The notes beneath the pieces were generated by a model that was not told the DNA's origin, did no database searches, and worked only from the letters and a program-made list of their open reading frames with translations. From positions 8,548,560 through 8,612,559 of the forward strand of contig NC_054701.1 in assembly GCF_016097555.1 (NCBI RefSeq): 64,000 nucleotides of DNA. Direction: 5' to 3'. Below, one piece after another: positions 10,438-20,360 of the stretch (positions are counted from its first letter, which is position 1; every line of letters starts with the position of its first letter). Source of the DNA: Gigantopelta aegis. Its lineage: Eukaryota; Mollusca; Gastropoda; Neomphalida; Peltospiridae. Made by a program: the position numbers and the translations under genes.

Positions 10438-10762
10438 GTAGAAAGCTTTAACGTTAGGGTGAGGATTAGGAACAGTCAAATGTCGTGCAGTAGGTTCGAA
10501 TCCTGCCAACTGACACTTGTGTCTTTAAGTATTCTTTATTTAACGACACATTCCCTAGCTCCAGTGCCATCTGGCCTTCTTAAGATAAAGGCTATGACGT
10601 CACTTACACCGCTAGAGGGTACTCGGACTACACCCCACCGCGCCACATTTTATCCTACGGCTGTTTAACGTGGTACTGGTACAGTCAGTCCAGAATTGAC
10701 ATTTTGATTCACACAAGTGACGCAAACATTAATTATATCTCTCTCGTGTCAGAGTGACTTCT

Positions 10763-10966
10763 TAATCTCCCCACGACTGATATATCAAAGGCCGTGGTAT
10801 GTACCACCCTGTCTGTGGGATAGTGCATATAAAAGATCCCTTGCTGCTAATCGAAAAGAGTAGCCCAGAAGTGGCGACAGCGGGTTTCCTCTCTCAATAT
10901 CTGTGTGGTCCCTAACCATATGCCTGACGCCATATAACCGTAAATGTGTTGAGTGCGTCGTAAAAT
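10763..10966 (+). repeat. SINE family A, 5'-truncated, split by a Tc1 element
   Basis: Starts within the body (CCACGACTGATATATCAAAG), contains AAAGATCCCTTGCTGCTAAT and ends in GTTGAGTGCGTCG at the Tc1 left end. TTCTTAATCTCCC flanks the composite: it precedes the SINE at 10748-10760 and reappears at 12482-12494 after the Tc1. The Tc1 therefore inserted into the tail of a SINE that already had its own target duplication. Confidence 0.75.
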
Positions 10967-12471
10967 ATATACTCTTCAAAATAAGAAACGCAAAATCACA
11001 TTGTCGTAACATTTGGAGAATTGATTTAATTATTGAATGGTGAGTCCGATAATTACCAAATGTTGCAGGATTGTTCACAATTCACTCTAGTCCATTGTGA
11101 GTAAGTAATAGGACACACCACCAAGGTCAAGGTCATCTGGAGTCAATACCGGGTGTGGCCTCCGCGTGTGTTGACAACTGCCTGGCACCGCCTGCCCATT
11201 GAAGCAACCAGAGTACGGATGACGTCCCGGGGGATGGTGGCCCACTCGGCCTGCAAGGCTGCTGCCAGCTCGGGCAGGGTCTGGGGCTGTGGTTGTCGCT
11301 GTCGGAGGCGTCGGTCCAACTCGTCCCATAGATGCTCAATTGGGTTCAAATCCGGTGATATCGATGGCCAAGGAAGGACATTAATGTTGTTGTTCTGTAG
11401 GAAAGCCGTTGTGAGACGTGCTGTGTGAGGCCTGGCGTTGTCATGTTGGAACACTGCGTTGGCGTTGGCCATAACTGGAACGATGTGTGGCCGGAGGATC
11501 TGGTCAATGTAGCCCTGTGCATTCAGGTTGCCCTGCACGTGGACCAGGTCAGTTCTGCCAGTGTGTGAGATGGCTGCCACACCATGACACTACCCCCGCC
11601 GAATCTGTCCACTTCCTGCACGCAGTTTGCCGCATAACGTTCACCACGACGCCTATACACGCGACATCTTCCATCATGACGTCGGAGCAGAAATCGGGAC
11701 TCGTCACTGAACCACACCTGTCTCCATCGCAGTTGAGGCCATTGTCGATGAATCTGGCACCACTGCAGTCGGAGTCGACGGTGTTGTGGTGTTAAGATGA
11801 CACCTCGAACTGGACGTCTGGCACGAAGTCCTACCTCACGTAGGCGGTTCCGTACGGTCTGGTCGGATATCCTGCGCAAACCTGGTATTGCTGCGGCTGT
11901 GGAGGTGGCAGTAGTCAATCGTTCCCGAAGGTGGCGTACCCGGATGTAGCGGTCCTGCCCGGGGGTAGTGACCCGTGGTCGACCGGATCTAGGGAGGTCA
12001 CGTGTTGATCCATGTTGCTGGTAACGGTCCCACAGTCTGGAGATGGTGCTTGGGGACACATGGAATGCCCTGGCAACGGCCGTTCTGGATTCGCCTGCGT
12101 CTAGTCGGCCGATGGCATTGTTTCTCTGCGGTTCACTGAGACGTGGCATGTCCTGGATTGTCAACTGTCGGCCAGATACAGAGGCCAGGCAAGCGAACAC
12201 CCTGCACTTTTATACTGTCGGTGTTCATGTTGCACGTGCAGACAACGCACGTGCAGTGGTGACATGGTTTGCACGTGGCTGCGTTTTTGCGAATATTTAC
12301 ATTTTGGAACTTTATTGTACAGTAGCTGCGTTTTATCGAATGTAACCGTGGGAATGTGTTTGGGACATGCAATGACCTTATATTCACAAAGCATGAACCG
12401 GTAGGAAACATAAAATCGGAGTTATAACCCATTTGTACCCTTTTGCGTTTCTTTTTTTGAAGAGTATATAT
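10967..12471 (-). mobile_element. Tc1-like transposon, nearly full length
   Basis: About 1.5 kb with imperfect terminal inverted repeats: TATACTCTTCAAAATAAGAA on the left and its near-complement ending TTTTTGAAGAGTATA on the right, at a TA-rich target. It carries one Tc1-type transposase on the minus strand. Length, TA target and DD34E enzyme fit the Tc1/mariner superfamily. Confidence 0.88.
11143..12149 (-). pseudogene. Tc1-like DD34E transposase with one frameshift
   Basis: The N-terminal part reads MPRLSEPQRNNAIGRLDAGE with helix-turn-helix signature TVARAFHVSPSTISRLWDRY-like sequence, a GRPR AT-hook-like linker, then FSDESRF (first Asp). The C-terminal part is in another frame: FQHDNARPH (second Asp) and SPDLNPIEHLWDEL (Glu), with 34 residues between the second Asp and the Glu. 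One frameshift lies near 11580, just after GGGSVMVW. The total is about 335 residues, usual for Tc1. The start was chosen at the Met before PRLSEPQ; the frame stays open further upstream but without family resemblance. All three catalytic residues survive, so the copy is not very old. Confidence 0.88.
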
Positions 12472-12548
12472 ATTGTTTTTGTTCTTAATCTCCCATTCAA
12501 AAGACCATTGGTGTGAACAAATCAACTAAAGCTGCTTTTGATCCCATC

Positions 12549-12690
12549 CAAACCCACCCACACATTAATCCATCCATCCATCCATACATACACCCATGTC
12601 CATCGACCGATCCATCCATTCATCCATCCATCCATCCATCCATTCATTCATTCATCCATCCATCCATCCATCCATACATCCATCCCATCT
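12549..12690 (+). repeat. CATC/CATT microsatellite
   Basis: (CATC)n with CATT and CATA variants. It abuts the left arm of the foldback element. Confidence 0.95.
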
Positions 12691-12693
12691 CCA

Positions 12694-13367
12694 AAAGTCC
12701 GAACCAAATTGTTAACAACTACGATAAATTACTCTCCTACCTTCAATTACTGTTACCCCCCCCCCCCCCCCCAAAATTAAAAAAAAAAATTTCCAGACAC
12801 AAGTTGTGAAAGGACTATCACAGCGACACAGATTCCATATATGAGACTGTAACGATATCACCAGTATCGACTTCGCTGAGATAGCGTAGGGCAAAATACA
12901 TGCAGTTTTCTGCCGTCTGCCGTTTTGCTTTTTTTTATGGAATACTCATCAAGAGGGGTGAAAGCCTACATAGTATGTTACATAATTAATATAAAATCGA
13001 TGTTCTATAGTGGTATCTCTAAACAAAACAAATTAAATGTTTTTAATATGATGTCATCACGTTTGCTTTTATATCATAACATGTTATGGTGTTTTTAGAT
13101 TAAGTCATATCCTTTCAACCCTCTTGGAGACTATTCCATAAAAAGTCAAAATGGCAGTCACCACAAAATTACATGTTTTTTGCCCTATGCGATCTCAGCG
13201 AAGTCGATGTAGGTGACATAGTTATCATCTAGTATGTGGAATCTGTGTCATTGTAATGGATTTTTCAAGAGTTCTGTCTAGACAAAATATGGGTAAAAGC
13301 TAACGAAAAATAAAGGTAGGAGAGCAGCTTATCGTAGCCTAGTTGTTAACATTTTGGTTCGGACTTT
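12694..13367. mobile_element. Foldback element with ~220-bp inverted arms
   Basis: The left arm (about 12694-12930) starts AAAGTCCGAACCAAATTGTT and contains TCGACTTCGCTGAGATAGCG. The right arm (about 13150-13367) carries the reverse complement, including CGATCTCAGCGAAGTCGA and TTGGTTCGGACTTT. The loop is about 220 bp with no coding capacity. Arms have diverged by scattered substitutions and by a poly-C/poly-A expansion in the left arm. Confidence 0.75.
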
Positions 13368-13404
13368 AATCATCTGTTGCATAGCTTGCATGTCCATGGA
13401 AGAA

Positions 13405-13468
13405 CGCCCAATAGCCGATGTGTTTACTTTTGCGCTAGGGTGTCATTAAATATTCATTCATTCGTCTA
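13405..13468 (+). repeat. SINE 3' end with CATT tail (family F)
   Basis: CCCAATAGCCGATGTGTTT, GGGTGTCATTAAATATTCA and (TTCA)n. The same end occurs at 35048-35112, so it is a dispersed family; only the 3' part is recognisable in each. Confidence 0.5.
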
Positions 13469-13506
13469 TGGAAGAAAAACCGTATATCCACAACACTCCA
13501 CAAGAA

Positions 13507-14790
13507 CTAGCACATATTGGACACCACCCTTTTGACGACATCGATCATATCCTTTGGCGGGACATAAACGTAATGGTCTTGTTCTTGTGCCTCTATAGAC
13601 ACGGATCCGTATTTCAAATCTCGCCATCTGGCCATAGCTTCAAACTGACTTATCGTTGGGTTGAGGCTTCCGCTTTTTACCTCTACCACTGCGCCATTTT
13701 GTGGCAGAAACAGAGCATGCGTCAACCCTGAACCAGCCATTCCCATTAGAACGTCCGTCTGCGCAACAAGCTTTAGTTGAGTCTTCATTGAGAAGGTATC
13801 CATCTGATAGCCGCTGACGTCAAATGATGGAAACGTCTTCTGCACTGCAGAAAGTAATTCCTTTTCGTTGACTATCTTTCGACTAACGTTGCCTTTAGAA
13901 TTTCTAGCGTGCGTTATATAGTCACGTCTCCATACAAATAGCAGGGACAATTTACCACACATCACGTTTCGCTCTGAAGACACCCCGTATGCTGAAAATA
14001 TGAACTGTCTGAATTCGTCCGCAAACGGCATGGAACCTTTTGCAGGCTGTAGCATAAGACTCTTTTCTTCCGGAATATTCCAGATCATGTTTTCAAACTT
14101 TATTTTTCCTGACAAATGCCCAGCGCGTACGACTTTCCCAAAGACGTTGGACCATAGTTCATTCATAACATTGTATGGATGCCCGTCCATTATTAATATG
14201 TTTATTGGCGGAGTTACGTTTAACACCAGCGTCGTGAGGAACGCGTTGTAGACCGTTGCCATGGTGTTGAGAAGACTCGTGTACTTGTACCGCTGCAAAG
14301 CGAGAGTATATCCACTTACTACGTCATCGACCTCGGTTTTGTTTTTAGTCCTTGTCTCAGAGACAGTTACGTTCATCCATGTATCTAAGTAACTCCCGGA
14401 GAAATGTGACACTGGCATATCTTCACAAGCCAAACTGAAAAATCCACTAGGCAGATCCAAAAGTTCTGACTTTCGTTCTTGGTCCAGCACATCTTCAACA
14501 GGCTCGCCGCCATGTTTTTCAAATGCATTCTGGGAATCGATGATCACGTGACGTAAATATGCAAATCTGTGGCCATAGTTATAAAACACCTGGTGATGCT
14601 TCAGACTGTCAAACTGTAACCAAGACCACATTGGATGCGTAGCAGACAGGTGATATATCCTATTATTAACCACAAGGGTTCGTATTTTCGTTGTAATTTT
14701 ATTTTCGGTATTGATCAATTTCCAAAAATATAGCTGCCATAATAAAAATACTATCGTAACGAGCAAAAGATAAAAAGCCAATTTTCTCAT
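13507..14790 (-). CDS. GT61-family glycosyltransferase-like protein, divergent
   Basis: Single-exon gene of 427 residues. The N terminus is a type II signal anchor (MRKLAFYLLLVTIVFLLWQL, residues 1-20 and beyond), so the enzyme would sit in the Golgi or ER with a lumenal C-terminal domain. Family-like blocks are LALQRYKYTSLLNTMATVYN, IMDGHPYN, FVWRRDYITHARN, RKIVNEKEL and TDVLMGMAGSGLTHALFLP. The paralogue at 42985-44433 shows the same blocks, but with YHTMTDYYNAF and GMHGAGLAH. Here the His of YHTMTD is Asn, its Asp is Val, and the HGAG is AGSG. Several NxS/T sites are present. GT61 includes beta-1,2-xylosyltransferases and the O-GlcNAc transferases EOGT and POMGNT2; donor and acceptor cannot be read from sequence. 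It may be a pseudoenzyme or have changed specificity. Intact length argues against a simple pseudogene. Confidence 0.8.
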   Translation of the reverse strand: MRKLAFYLLLVTIVFLLWQLYFWKLINTENKITTKIRTLVVNNRIYHLSATHPMWSWLQFDSLKHHQVFYNYGHRFAYLRHVIIDSQNAFEKHGGEPVEDVLDQERKSELLDLPSGFFSLACEDMPVSHFSGSYLDTWMNVTVSETRTKNKTEVDDVVSGYTLALQRYKYTSLLNTMATVYNAFLTTLVLNVTPPINILIMDGHPYNVMNELWSNVFGKVVRAGHLSGKIKFENMIWNIPEEKSLMLQPAKGSMPFADEFRQFIFSAYGVSSERNVMCGKLSLLFVWRRDYITHARNSKGNVSRKIVNEKELLSAVQKTFPSFDVSGYQMDTFSMKTQLKLVAQTDVLMGMAGSGLTHALFLPQNGAVVEVKSGSLNPTISQFEAMARWRDLKYGSVSIEAQEQDHYVYVPPKDMIDVVKRVVSNMC

Positions 14791-15470
14791 ACTTAGGTAT
14801 TATTTCTCAGCACACAACTTTCCCATTAACACAATGAAAAGAGGCGAGTTACTTTAAAACTGATTCGTTAAAGTACGTTCGTGTTAACGCATAAATTTGT
14901 TATTTGATACACTCGTACTCGATTCCTAATTACAATGATGTTGTAAAGGTCATGTATGGGTGTTGTCGTATCAAGTTTTTCGATCGTGTAATAACGATTT
15001 TCGTATAGATTATTGAAGTGTTATTGTGTAGAAATACTTGATCAATACAAATGCTCGTTTTACAGGCATAAGTACTGTGTTTTTCATGATATTTGGAAAC
15101 AAAAACATGTCAAACATGTTTGATACTTCTAACATATAGTCTTACAGAGGAAATCCGCTACATTTGTTTCCATCAGCATTACCATTAAATTGTATGCTGT
15201 GTCACCGAGCGCACTGGTTCAATAAACTTAATATTACATTGTATTGTGAAGATAAGAATACGAAACTGCGCGAGGTTTGCCGTTCAGATTTCTTCATTAA
15301 ACCGGAACAGAATAAACCGAATAACCTACGTTATTAACATTTTGTTGTTTTATCCTGCAGCTTAACAGAGTGATGAACCATCGTTATTAACTTGTAATAC
15401 CTGCACTGCTGGCTGCAGGCGCATATGCAACATTATTAGCGCGGCAAGCGAAATTTATGGGGGAGGGGGT
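14791..15470. other. Upstream region of the minus-strand GT61 gene
   Basis: AT-rich with no recognised repeat until about 15478. No convincing TATA box or upstream exon was identified. Confidence 0.4.
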
Positions 15471-15477
15471 GTAAATG

Positions 15478-15993
15478 TTTGCTTTGTTTAACAACACTAC
15501 CAGAGCATATTGATTCATTAATTGCCTATTGGTTGTCAACGATATGGTAATTTTTACATAGTCACAGAGAGGAAACCCGCTACATTTATCCATTAATAGC
15601 AAGGGATCTTTTATATGCACCATCCCTCAGACAGGATAGCACATGTCACTGCTTCTGATATGCCAGTCGTGATGGACTGGCTGGAACGATAAATAACCCA
15701 ATAAATTAGCTAAAAGCGCAACGGTTGTAAATACGTTTTAGCAGAAAAATGCGTTTAAACGTCTTTTAAATGTGATTTTGAAAGATATGTAAGAAAAGAA
15801 TACTACATTCGTGTTCGTTATATATTATTTATCTTACAAATAGTTTAAAAACATATCCAACTCGCATTCACTCGTTAGATACGTTTTTAAACAAGTTTGG
15901 AGATAAATGGTATCACGTAGTATTCTCACTGTCAGGACGTAGTCGAGTGGTAAAGCCTTCGCTTGATGCGCGGTCGATCTGGGACCACAGACA
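15478..15993. repeat. Left arm of a large inverted duplication
   Basis: This 0.5-kb segment matches the reverse complement of 17707-18236. It includes a SINE A'-type body (15478-15700, minus), a unique middle with TTGCGCTTTTAGCTAA and CGTGTTCGTTATATATTATT (both as complement or direct in the two arms), and a SINE-like head CGGGACGTAGTCGAGTGGTA. Both arms share a private variant, CTGAGGGATGG instead of the usual CTGTGGGATGG. The match therefore comes from a duplication, not from two independent SINEs. Confidence 0.8.
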
Positions 15994-15999
15994 ACACAG

Positions 16000-16136
16000 C
16001 ACATACCATGGCCTTTGATATACCAGTCGTGGTGCACTGCCTGGAACGAGACATATCCCAATGGGCCCACCAACGGGGATCAATCCTAGAACGACCGCGC
16101 ATCAGGTGTGCGCTTTACCACTGAGCTATGTCCCGC
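16000..16136 (-). repeat. SINE family A, head half
   Basis: On the minus strand it runs from GGCGGGACATAGCTCAGTGG through the GGGCCCATTGGGATATGTCT segment to ATATCAAAGGCCATGGTATG. The 3' half is missing. A G homopolymer (16145-16170) follows on the plus strand. Confidence 0.7.
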
Positions 16137-16273
16137 CTCCGGGGATGGGGGGGGGGGGGGGGGGGGGGTTAGGGGGTAGAAACATGCACCCTCGGAAACT
16201 GGCAAAAAGGAAAATGTTCTTGAGTAAGGAGGATGGTGGGTATTCCCTCATCCCCCCTGCGCATGCGCCTTGC

Positions 16274-16371
16274 CTGTATACACCGGTCAACCGATATCGC
16301 TTACAATAGCAACATCTTTTATGTAAGATGTTGCTATTATAAGTAATATCGGTTGACAGGTGTATACAGGC
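16274..16371. repeat. 48-bp near-perfect hairpin
   Basis: Left arm GCCTGTATACACCGGTCAAC to GCAACATCTT, a loop of about 6 bases (TTATGT), and right arm AAGATGTTGCTATTATAAGT to GTGTATACAGGC. The arm's inner part (ATCACTTACAATAGCAACAT) is repeated again directly at about 16374-16402. Confidence 0.85.
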
Positions 16372-16404
16372 ATATCACTTACAATAGCAACATCTTTTAT
16401 GTCA

Positions 16405-16797
16405 GACTAGCCTCGATGGCGTCGTGGTTAGGCCATCGGTCTACAGGCTGGTAGGTCCTGGGTTCGGATCCAATTGAGGCATGGGATTTTTAATCCAGAT
16501 ACCGACTCCAAACCCGGAGTGAGTGCTCCGCAAGGCTCAATGGGTAGGTGTAAACCACTTGCACTGACCAGTGATCCATAACTGGTTCAACAAAGGCCAT
16601 GGTTTGTGCTATCCTGCCTGTGGGAAGCGCAAATAAAAGATCCCTTGCTGCCTGTCGTAAAAGAGTAGCCTATGTGGCGACAGCGGGTTTCCTCTAAAAA
16701 ACAGAATGACCATATGTTTGACGTCCAATAGCCGATGATAAGATAAAAAATCAATGTGCTCTAGTGGCGTCGTTTAATAAAAAAACAAACTTTACTT
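16405..16797 (+). repeat. SINE family C head with A'-type tail
   Basis: Head CCTCGATGGCGTCGTGGTTA, B-box-like GGTTCGGATCC, GCATGGGATTTTTAATCCAG, GTGATCCATAACTGGTTCAA, the shared AAAGATCCCTTGCTGCCTGT body, then the A'-type end GACGTCCAATAGCCGATGAT and GTGCTCTAGTGGCGTCGTTT. It is a chimera of a C head and an A' tail. Confidence 0.85.
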
Positions 16798-17225
16798 TTA
16801 TGTAAGCTATAAGGAGTGAGACGGGCAGCAAAACACCCACAAAAACCAACAAAAAACCCCCAACAAGCAAACAAACAAACAAAAGATAGATCTTGGTAAA
16901 TTGCAGACCATGTCTAAGTCTCTCCCCCCCCCCCCCCCAATGAAGGAAGGTAGAGAGTTATCAATACCAGCACAGATGCTGTCGTGTGTCAAGAATAATC
17001 AATCGCGTAAGGTAACACCAACGATCACAGGCCATGGAGGTAGAATTCAGTTCACCGCGCACTTATCACAGTTATTGTAACAAAAGAAAGTGGCATTTTA
17101 CTGTAGACGCTATTGAATATAGACAGTTAGGGAGGGGGGAGAAAAATACGTATTTTGTTCTCCGGTAAGAGTGTTTGAACTTTATCTAAACGTCAGCACG
17201 AAAAATCAAGTTTAAAATTATATAG
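16798..17225. other. Spacer inside the inverted duplication
   Basis: No gene. Contains (CAAA)n at about 16868-16885 and a C homopolymer at 16924-16939. Confidence 0.5.
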
Positions 17226-17450
17226 TTTGTTTGTTTTGTTTAACTACACCACTGGAGCACATTGATTAATTAATCATCGGCTACTGGATGTCAAACATTT
17301 GGTAGTTCTGACTTGTAGTCATCAGAGGAAACCCGCTACATTTTTTTATTAGCAGCAAGGGATCTTTTATATGCACTTTCCCACAGACAGGAACGCACAT
17401 ACCACGGCCTTTGACTAATTGTGGTGCACTGGTTTGAACTAGAAAAACCT
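17226..17450 (-). repeat. SINE family A', 3' part
   Basis: On the plus strand: GTTTGTTTTGTTTAACTACA, CACTGGAGCACATTGATTAA, ATCATCGGCTACTGGATGTC, AGCAGCAAGGGATCTTTTAT and the complement of the SINE centre. The head is missing. Confidence 0.8.
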
Positions 17451-17467
17451 CAAAATGATATAGCGAA

Positions 17468-17763
17468 TAAAGTTTTGTTTTGTTTAACAACACAACTAGA
17501 GCACATTGATTTATTAATCATCGGTTATTGATGTCAAACATTTGATAATTTTATATAGTCATAGAGAGGAAACCCGCTACATTTTTCCATTAGTAGCAAA
17601 GGATCTTTAATATGTACTCGCCCACAGACAGGATAGCACATACCACGGCCTTTGATATACCAGTTTTGGTGCACTCGCTGAAACGAAAAATAGGTCCACC
17701 GACGGGAATTGGTCCCAGATCGACCGCGCATCAAGCGAAGGCTTTACCACTCGACTACGTCCC
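17468..17763 (-). repeat. SINE family A', nearly full length
   Basis: From GTTTTGTTTAACAACACAAC (3' end) through AGTAGCAAAGGATCTTTAAT to the head complement CATCAAGCGAAGGCTTTACC and CGACTACGTCCCG. Its head is continuous with the right arm of the inverted duplication that begins near 17707. Confidence 0.85.
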
Positions 17764-18236
17764 GACAGTGAGAATACTACGTGATACCATTTATCTCAAA
17801 ACTTGTTTAAAAACGTATATAACGAGTGAATGCGAGTTGGATATGTTTTTAAACAACTATTTGTAAGATAAATAATATATAACGAACACGAATGTAGTAT
17901 TCTCTTTCTTACATATCCTTCAAAACCACGTTTAAAAGAAGTTTAAACGCATTTTTCTGCTGAAACGTATTTACAACCGTTGCGCTTTTAGCTAACTTAT
18001 GTGGCCCCATTGGGTTATTTCTCGTTCCAGCCAGTCCACCACGATTGGCATATCAAAAGCAGTGGTATGTGCTATCCTGTCTGAGGGATGGTGCATATCA
18101 AAGATCCCTTGCTACTAATGGATACATGTAGCAGGTTTGCTTTTTAAAACTATATGTGAAAATTACCAAAATGTTTCGGATCCAATAGCCGATGATTAAT
18201 GTGCTCTAATGGTGTCGTTAAAGAAAACAAAGAAAC
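17707..18236. repeat. Right arm of a large inverted duplication
   Basis: Reverse complement of 15478-15993 with scattered differences and small indels. Its outer part (18005-18236) is a plus-strand SINE A' body and tail ending GTGCTCTAATGGTGTCGTTA. Confidence 0.8.
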
Positions 18237-18332
18237 ACATTTTTTAAAAGCTAACTTATGTGTCACAGAGTAATCGATTTTAGGTTAACTTACACGTCAA
18301 AGATCAATCAATATTTATCAGGGGTTTTTATT

Positions 18333-18643
18333 GGAGGGACGGGATTTATCTCAGTCGGTTCAATGCTCGCTTGAGATGCTTGCGTCGCAGGATCGAACCG
18401 CCTCTATTTATCCCTTCAACTGATTGTTTTTTCTCTCGTTCCGGCCAGTGCACCTCAACTGGTTAGAGGCCGTGGTATGTGCTTTCCTGTCTGTGGGAAA
18501 GTGCGTATAAACGATCCCTTTCTGCATCAGAAACAAATGTAGCGGATTTCCTCGGATGACTACGTGTCAGAATGACCAACTGTTGCCAATGATTAATTAA
18601 ATAAATGTGCTCTAGTGGTGTTGTTAAACAAAACAAACTTGTT
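18333..18643 (+). repeat. SINE with a distinct tRNA head and an A' tail
   Basis: Head GGGACGGGATTTATCTCAGT with CGCAGGATCGAACC differs from the family A head, yet the body CTGTCTGTGGGAAAGTGCGT and the end GTGCTCTAGTGGTGTTGTTA are the A' type. It is another head swap on a shared body. Confidence 0.75.
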
Positions 18644-18665
18644 TCATTGGATGGTATGGCAGTGC

Positions 18666-19047
18666 CGACTAAAAAAGAAAGAAATGTTATATTTAACGAC
18701 GCACTCAACATATTCTATTTACGGTTATATGGCGTCAGATATATGGTTAATGACCACATAGATTTTGAGAGGAAACCTGCTGTCGCCACTTCATGGGCTA
18801 CTCTTTCCGATTAGCAGCAAGGGATCTTTTATTTGCGCTTCCCACAGTCAGGATAGCACAAACCATTGTCTTTGTTGAACCAGTTATGGATCACTGGTCG
18901 GTGCAAGTGGTTTACACCTACCCATTGAGCCTTGCGGTGCACTCACTCAGAGTTTGGAGTCCGTATCTGCCTCGACTGGGATCCGAACCCAGTACCTACC
19001 AGCCTGTAGACCGATGGCCTAACCACGACGCCACCGAGGTCGGTGTG
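18666..19047 (-). repeat. SINE family C, full length
   Basis: Plus-strand view: GAAATGTTATATTTAACGAC (A-type end), AGCAGCAAGGGATCTTTTAT, AACCAGTTATGGATCACTGG, GGGATCCGAACCCAGTACCT and CGACGCCACCGAGG. It is the complete C head with the family A type 3' end. Confidence 0.85.
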
Positions 19048-19049
19048 TG

Positions 19050-19700
19050 CTATTAAAAATACCGGATGATGTTATCAGCAAAGGGCGTGCAAGACGATAC
19101 AATCTGGCATATTATCTAATACGTAGACATAAGCGTACGAGACGGGGTTGCAGTCGTGGAGAAAATTCTCAAATTCGGGCAAAAAAGATCGAAACATTCG
19201 GGCAAAATGAGCTGGCGTTATTACTTTTCACTATGTATTTCCATAATTCTACCCACAATATTAATTGTAATCCATGTAAAAATGCGTAGCGATTCATTTG
19301 CAACCCTATATAGCTGTTTGGTAGTAATGTTAATATGAATAATAAATGTTGTAATCCAGATTCGGGCACTTTTGTTAAATTCGGGCAAAACCCAGCCTGC
19401 CCTCCTTACAGAAATAGGAGCCCGTACGCCTATGTACGTAGACGAATGAACAAACTGTTTCTCAGTGATCCAAAGTTTCCGCATTAGTGAGTCGTAGGAT
19501 GAATCTTTATCCGTGGAACGTATTTCCTGTTCCAACCAGCGCCCCACAACTACTATCACCGTAGTAAACACAATGCTTTCGGTAAAAGCAAACGTCTACA
19601 TCTCGACTCTTGTAATCTCGCGGGCACAGGATATTTCGATGCCGAGGAATTATCACATGGCACACTTTTATCTCGAACCATCGTTATTTCAAGCCATTTC
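19050..19700. other. Unassigned stretch
   Basis: Contains ATTCGGGCAAAA three times (19170-19395), which may be a small decayed repeat. No gene can be supported. Confidence 0.4.
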
Positions 19701-19707
19701 ACCCCGT

Positions 19708-19775
19708 CCCCATATAACCGTAAATAAAATGTGTTGAGTGCGTCGTTAAATAAAACATTTCTTTCTTTTCTTTCA
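19708..19775 (+). repeat. SINE family A 3' end only
   Basis: CATATAACCGTAAATAAAAT, GTTGAGTGCGTCGTTAAATA and a TTTC-rich tail. Extreme 5' truncation, as expected of reverse-transcribed copies. Confidence 0.75.
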
Positions 19776-19851
19776 CTCCGTCCCTTCAATATCAAAATAA
19801 CGATGTTTGACTGTATGTAATAGCAGAAATAGTAATGTTAGCTCTGGTTAT

Positions 19852-20217
19852 TACAAATCAGGGCAGTGTTTTTAAAATTACAATTCAAGTCAGCTAGTGT
19901 ATTACAATTCAGGGGTGTCGTTACACAAAACAAACTTTAAACACACTTTTTATAATTCAGGACAATTTATATTACAGTTTTAGTCAGGTATTATAATTCA
20001 GGGAAGTTTTATTACCATTTAGGCCAGGTATTACAATTCAGGACAGATATTACAGTTCAGAGCAGTTTTTATTACAATTCAAGTCAGGTATTACAATTCA
20101 AGGCAGGTTTTTTAAATTACAATTCAGGGCAGTTTTATTACAATTCAGGACAGTTTTTATTACAATTCAGGGCAGTTTTATTACAATTCAGGTCAGATGT
20201 TAAAATTCAGGACATTT
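19852..20217 (+). repeat. Degenerate ~20-25-bp tandem repeat
   Basis: About fifteen variants of TATTACAATTCAGGGCAGTT with variable spacing. Units differ in length and in the CAGGGCAG/CAGGTCAG/CAGGACAG core, which indicates an old array. Confidence 0.85.
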
Positions 20218-20360
20218 ATTTATTGAATCACGTGTATGGTGTTGCAACCTTTGTGGCTGTGGACTATTTTTTTCCACATTGTATTGCTGTTTTGTTATTT
20301 TGTTTTCTTGGTGGGGTTTTCCCCTCCGTAGACGTTTTCTTAATTGCAGGTTTATTAACA

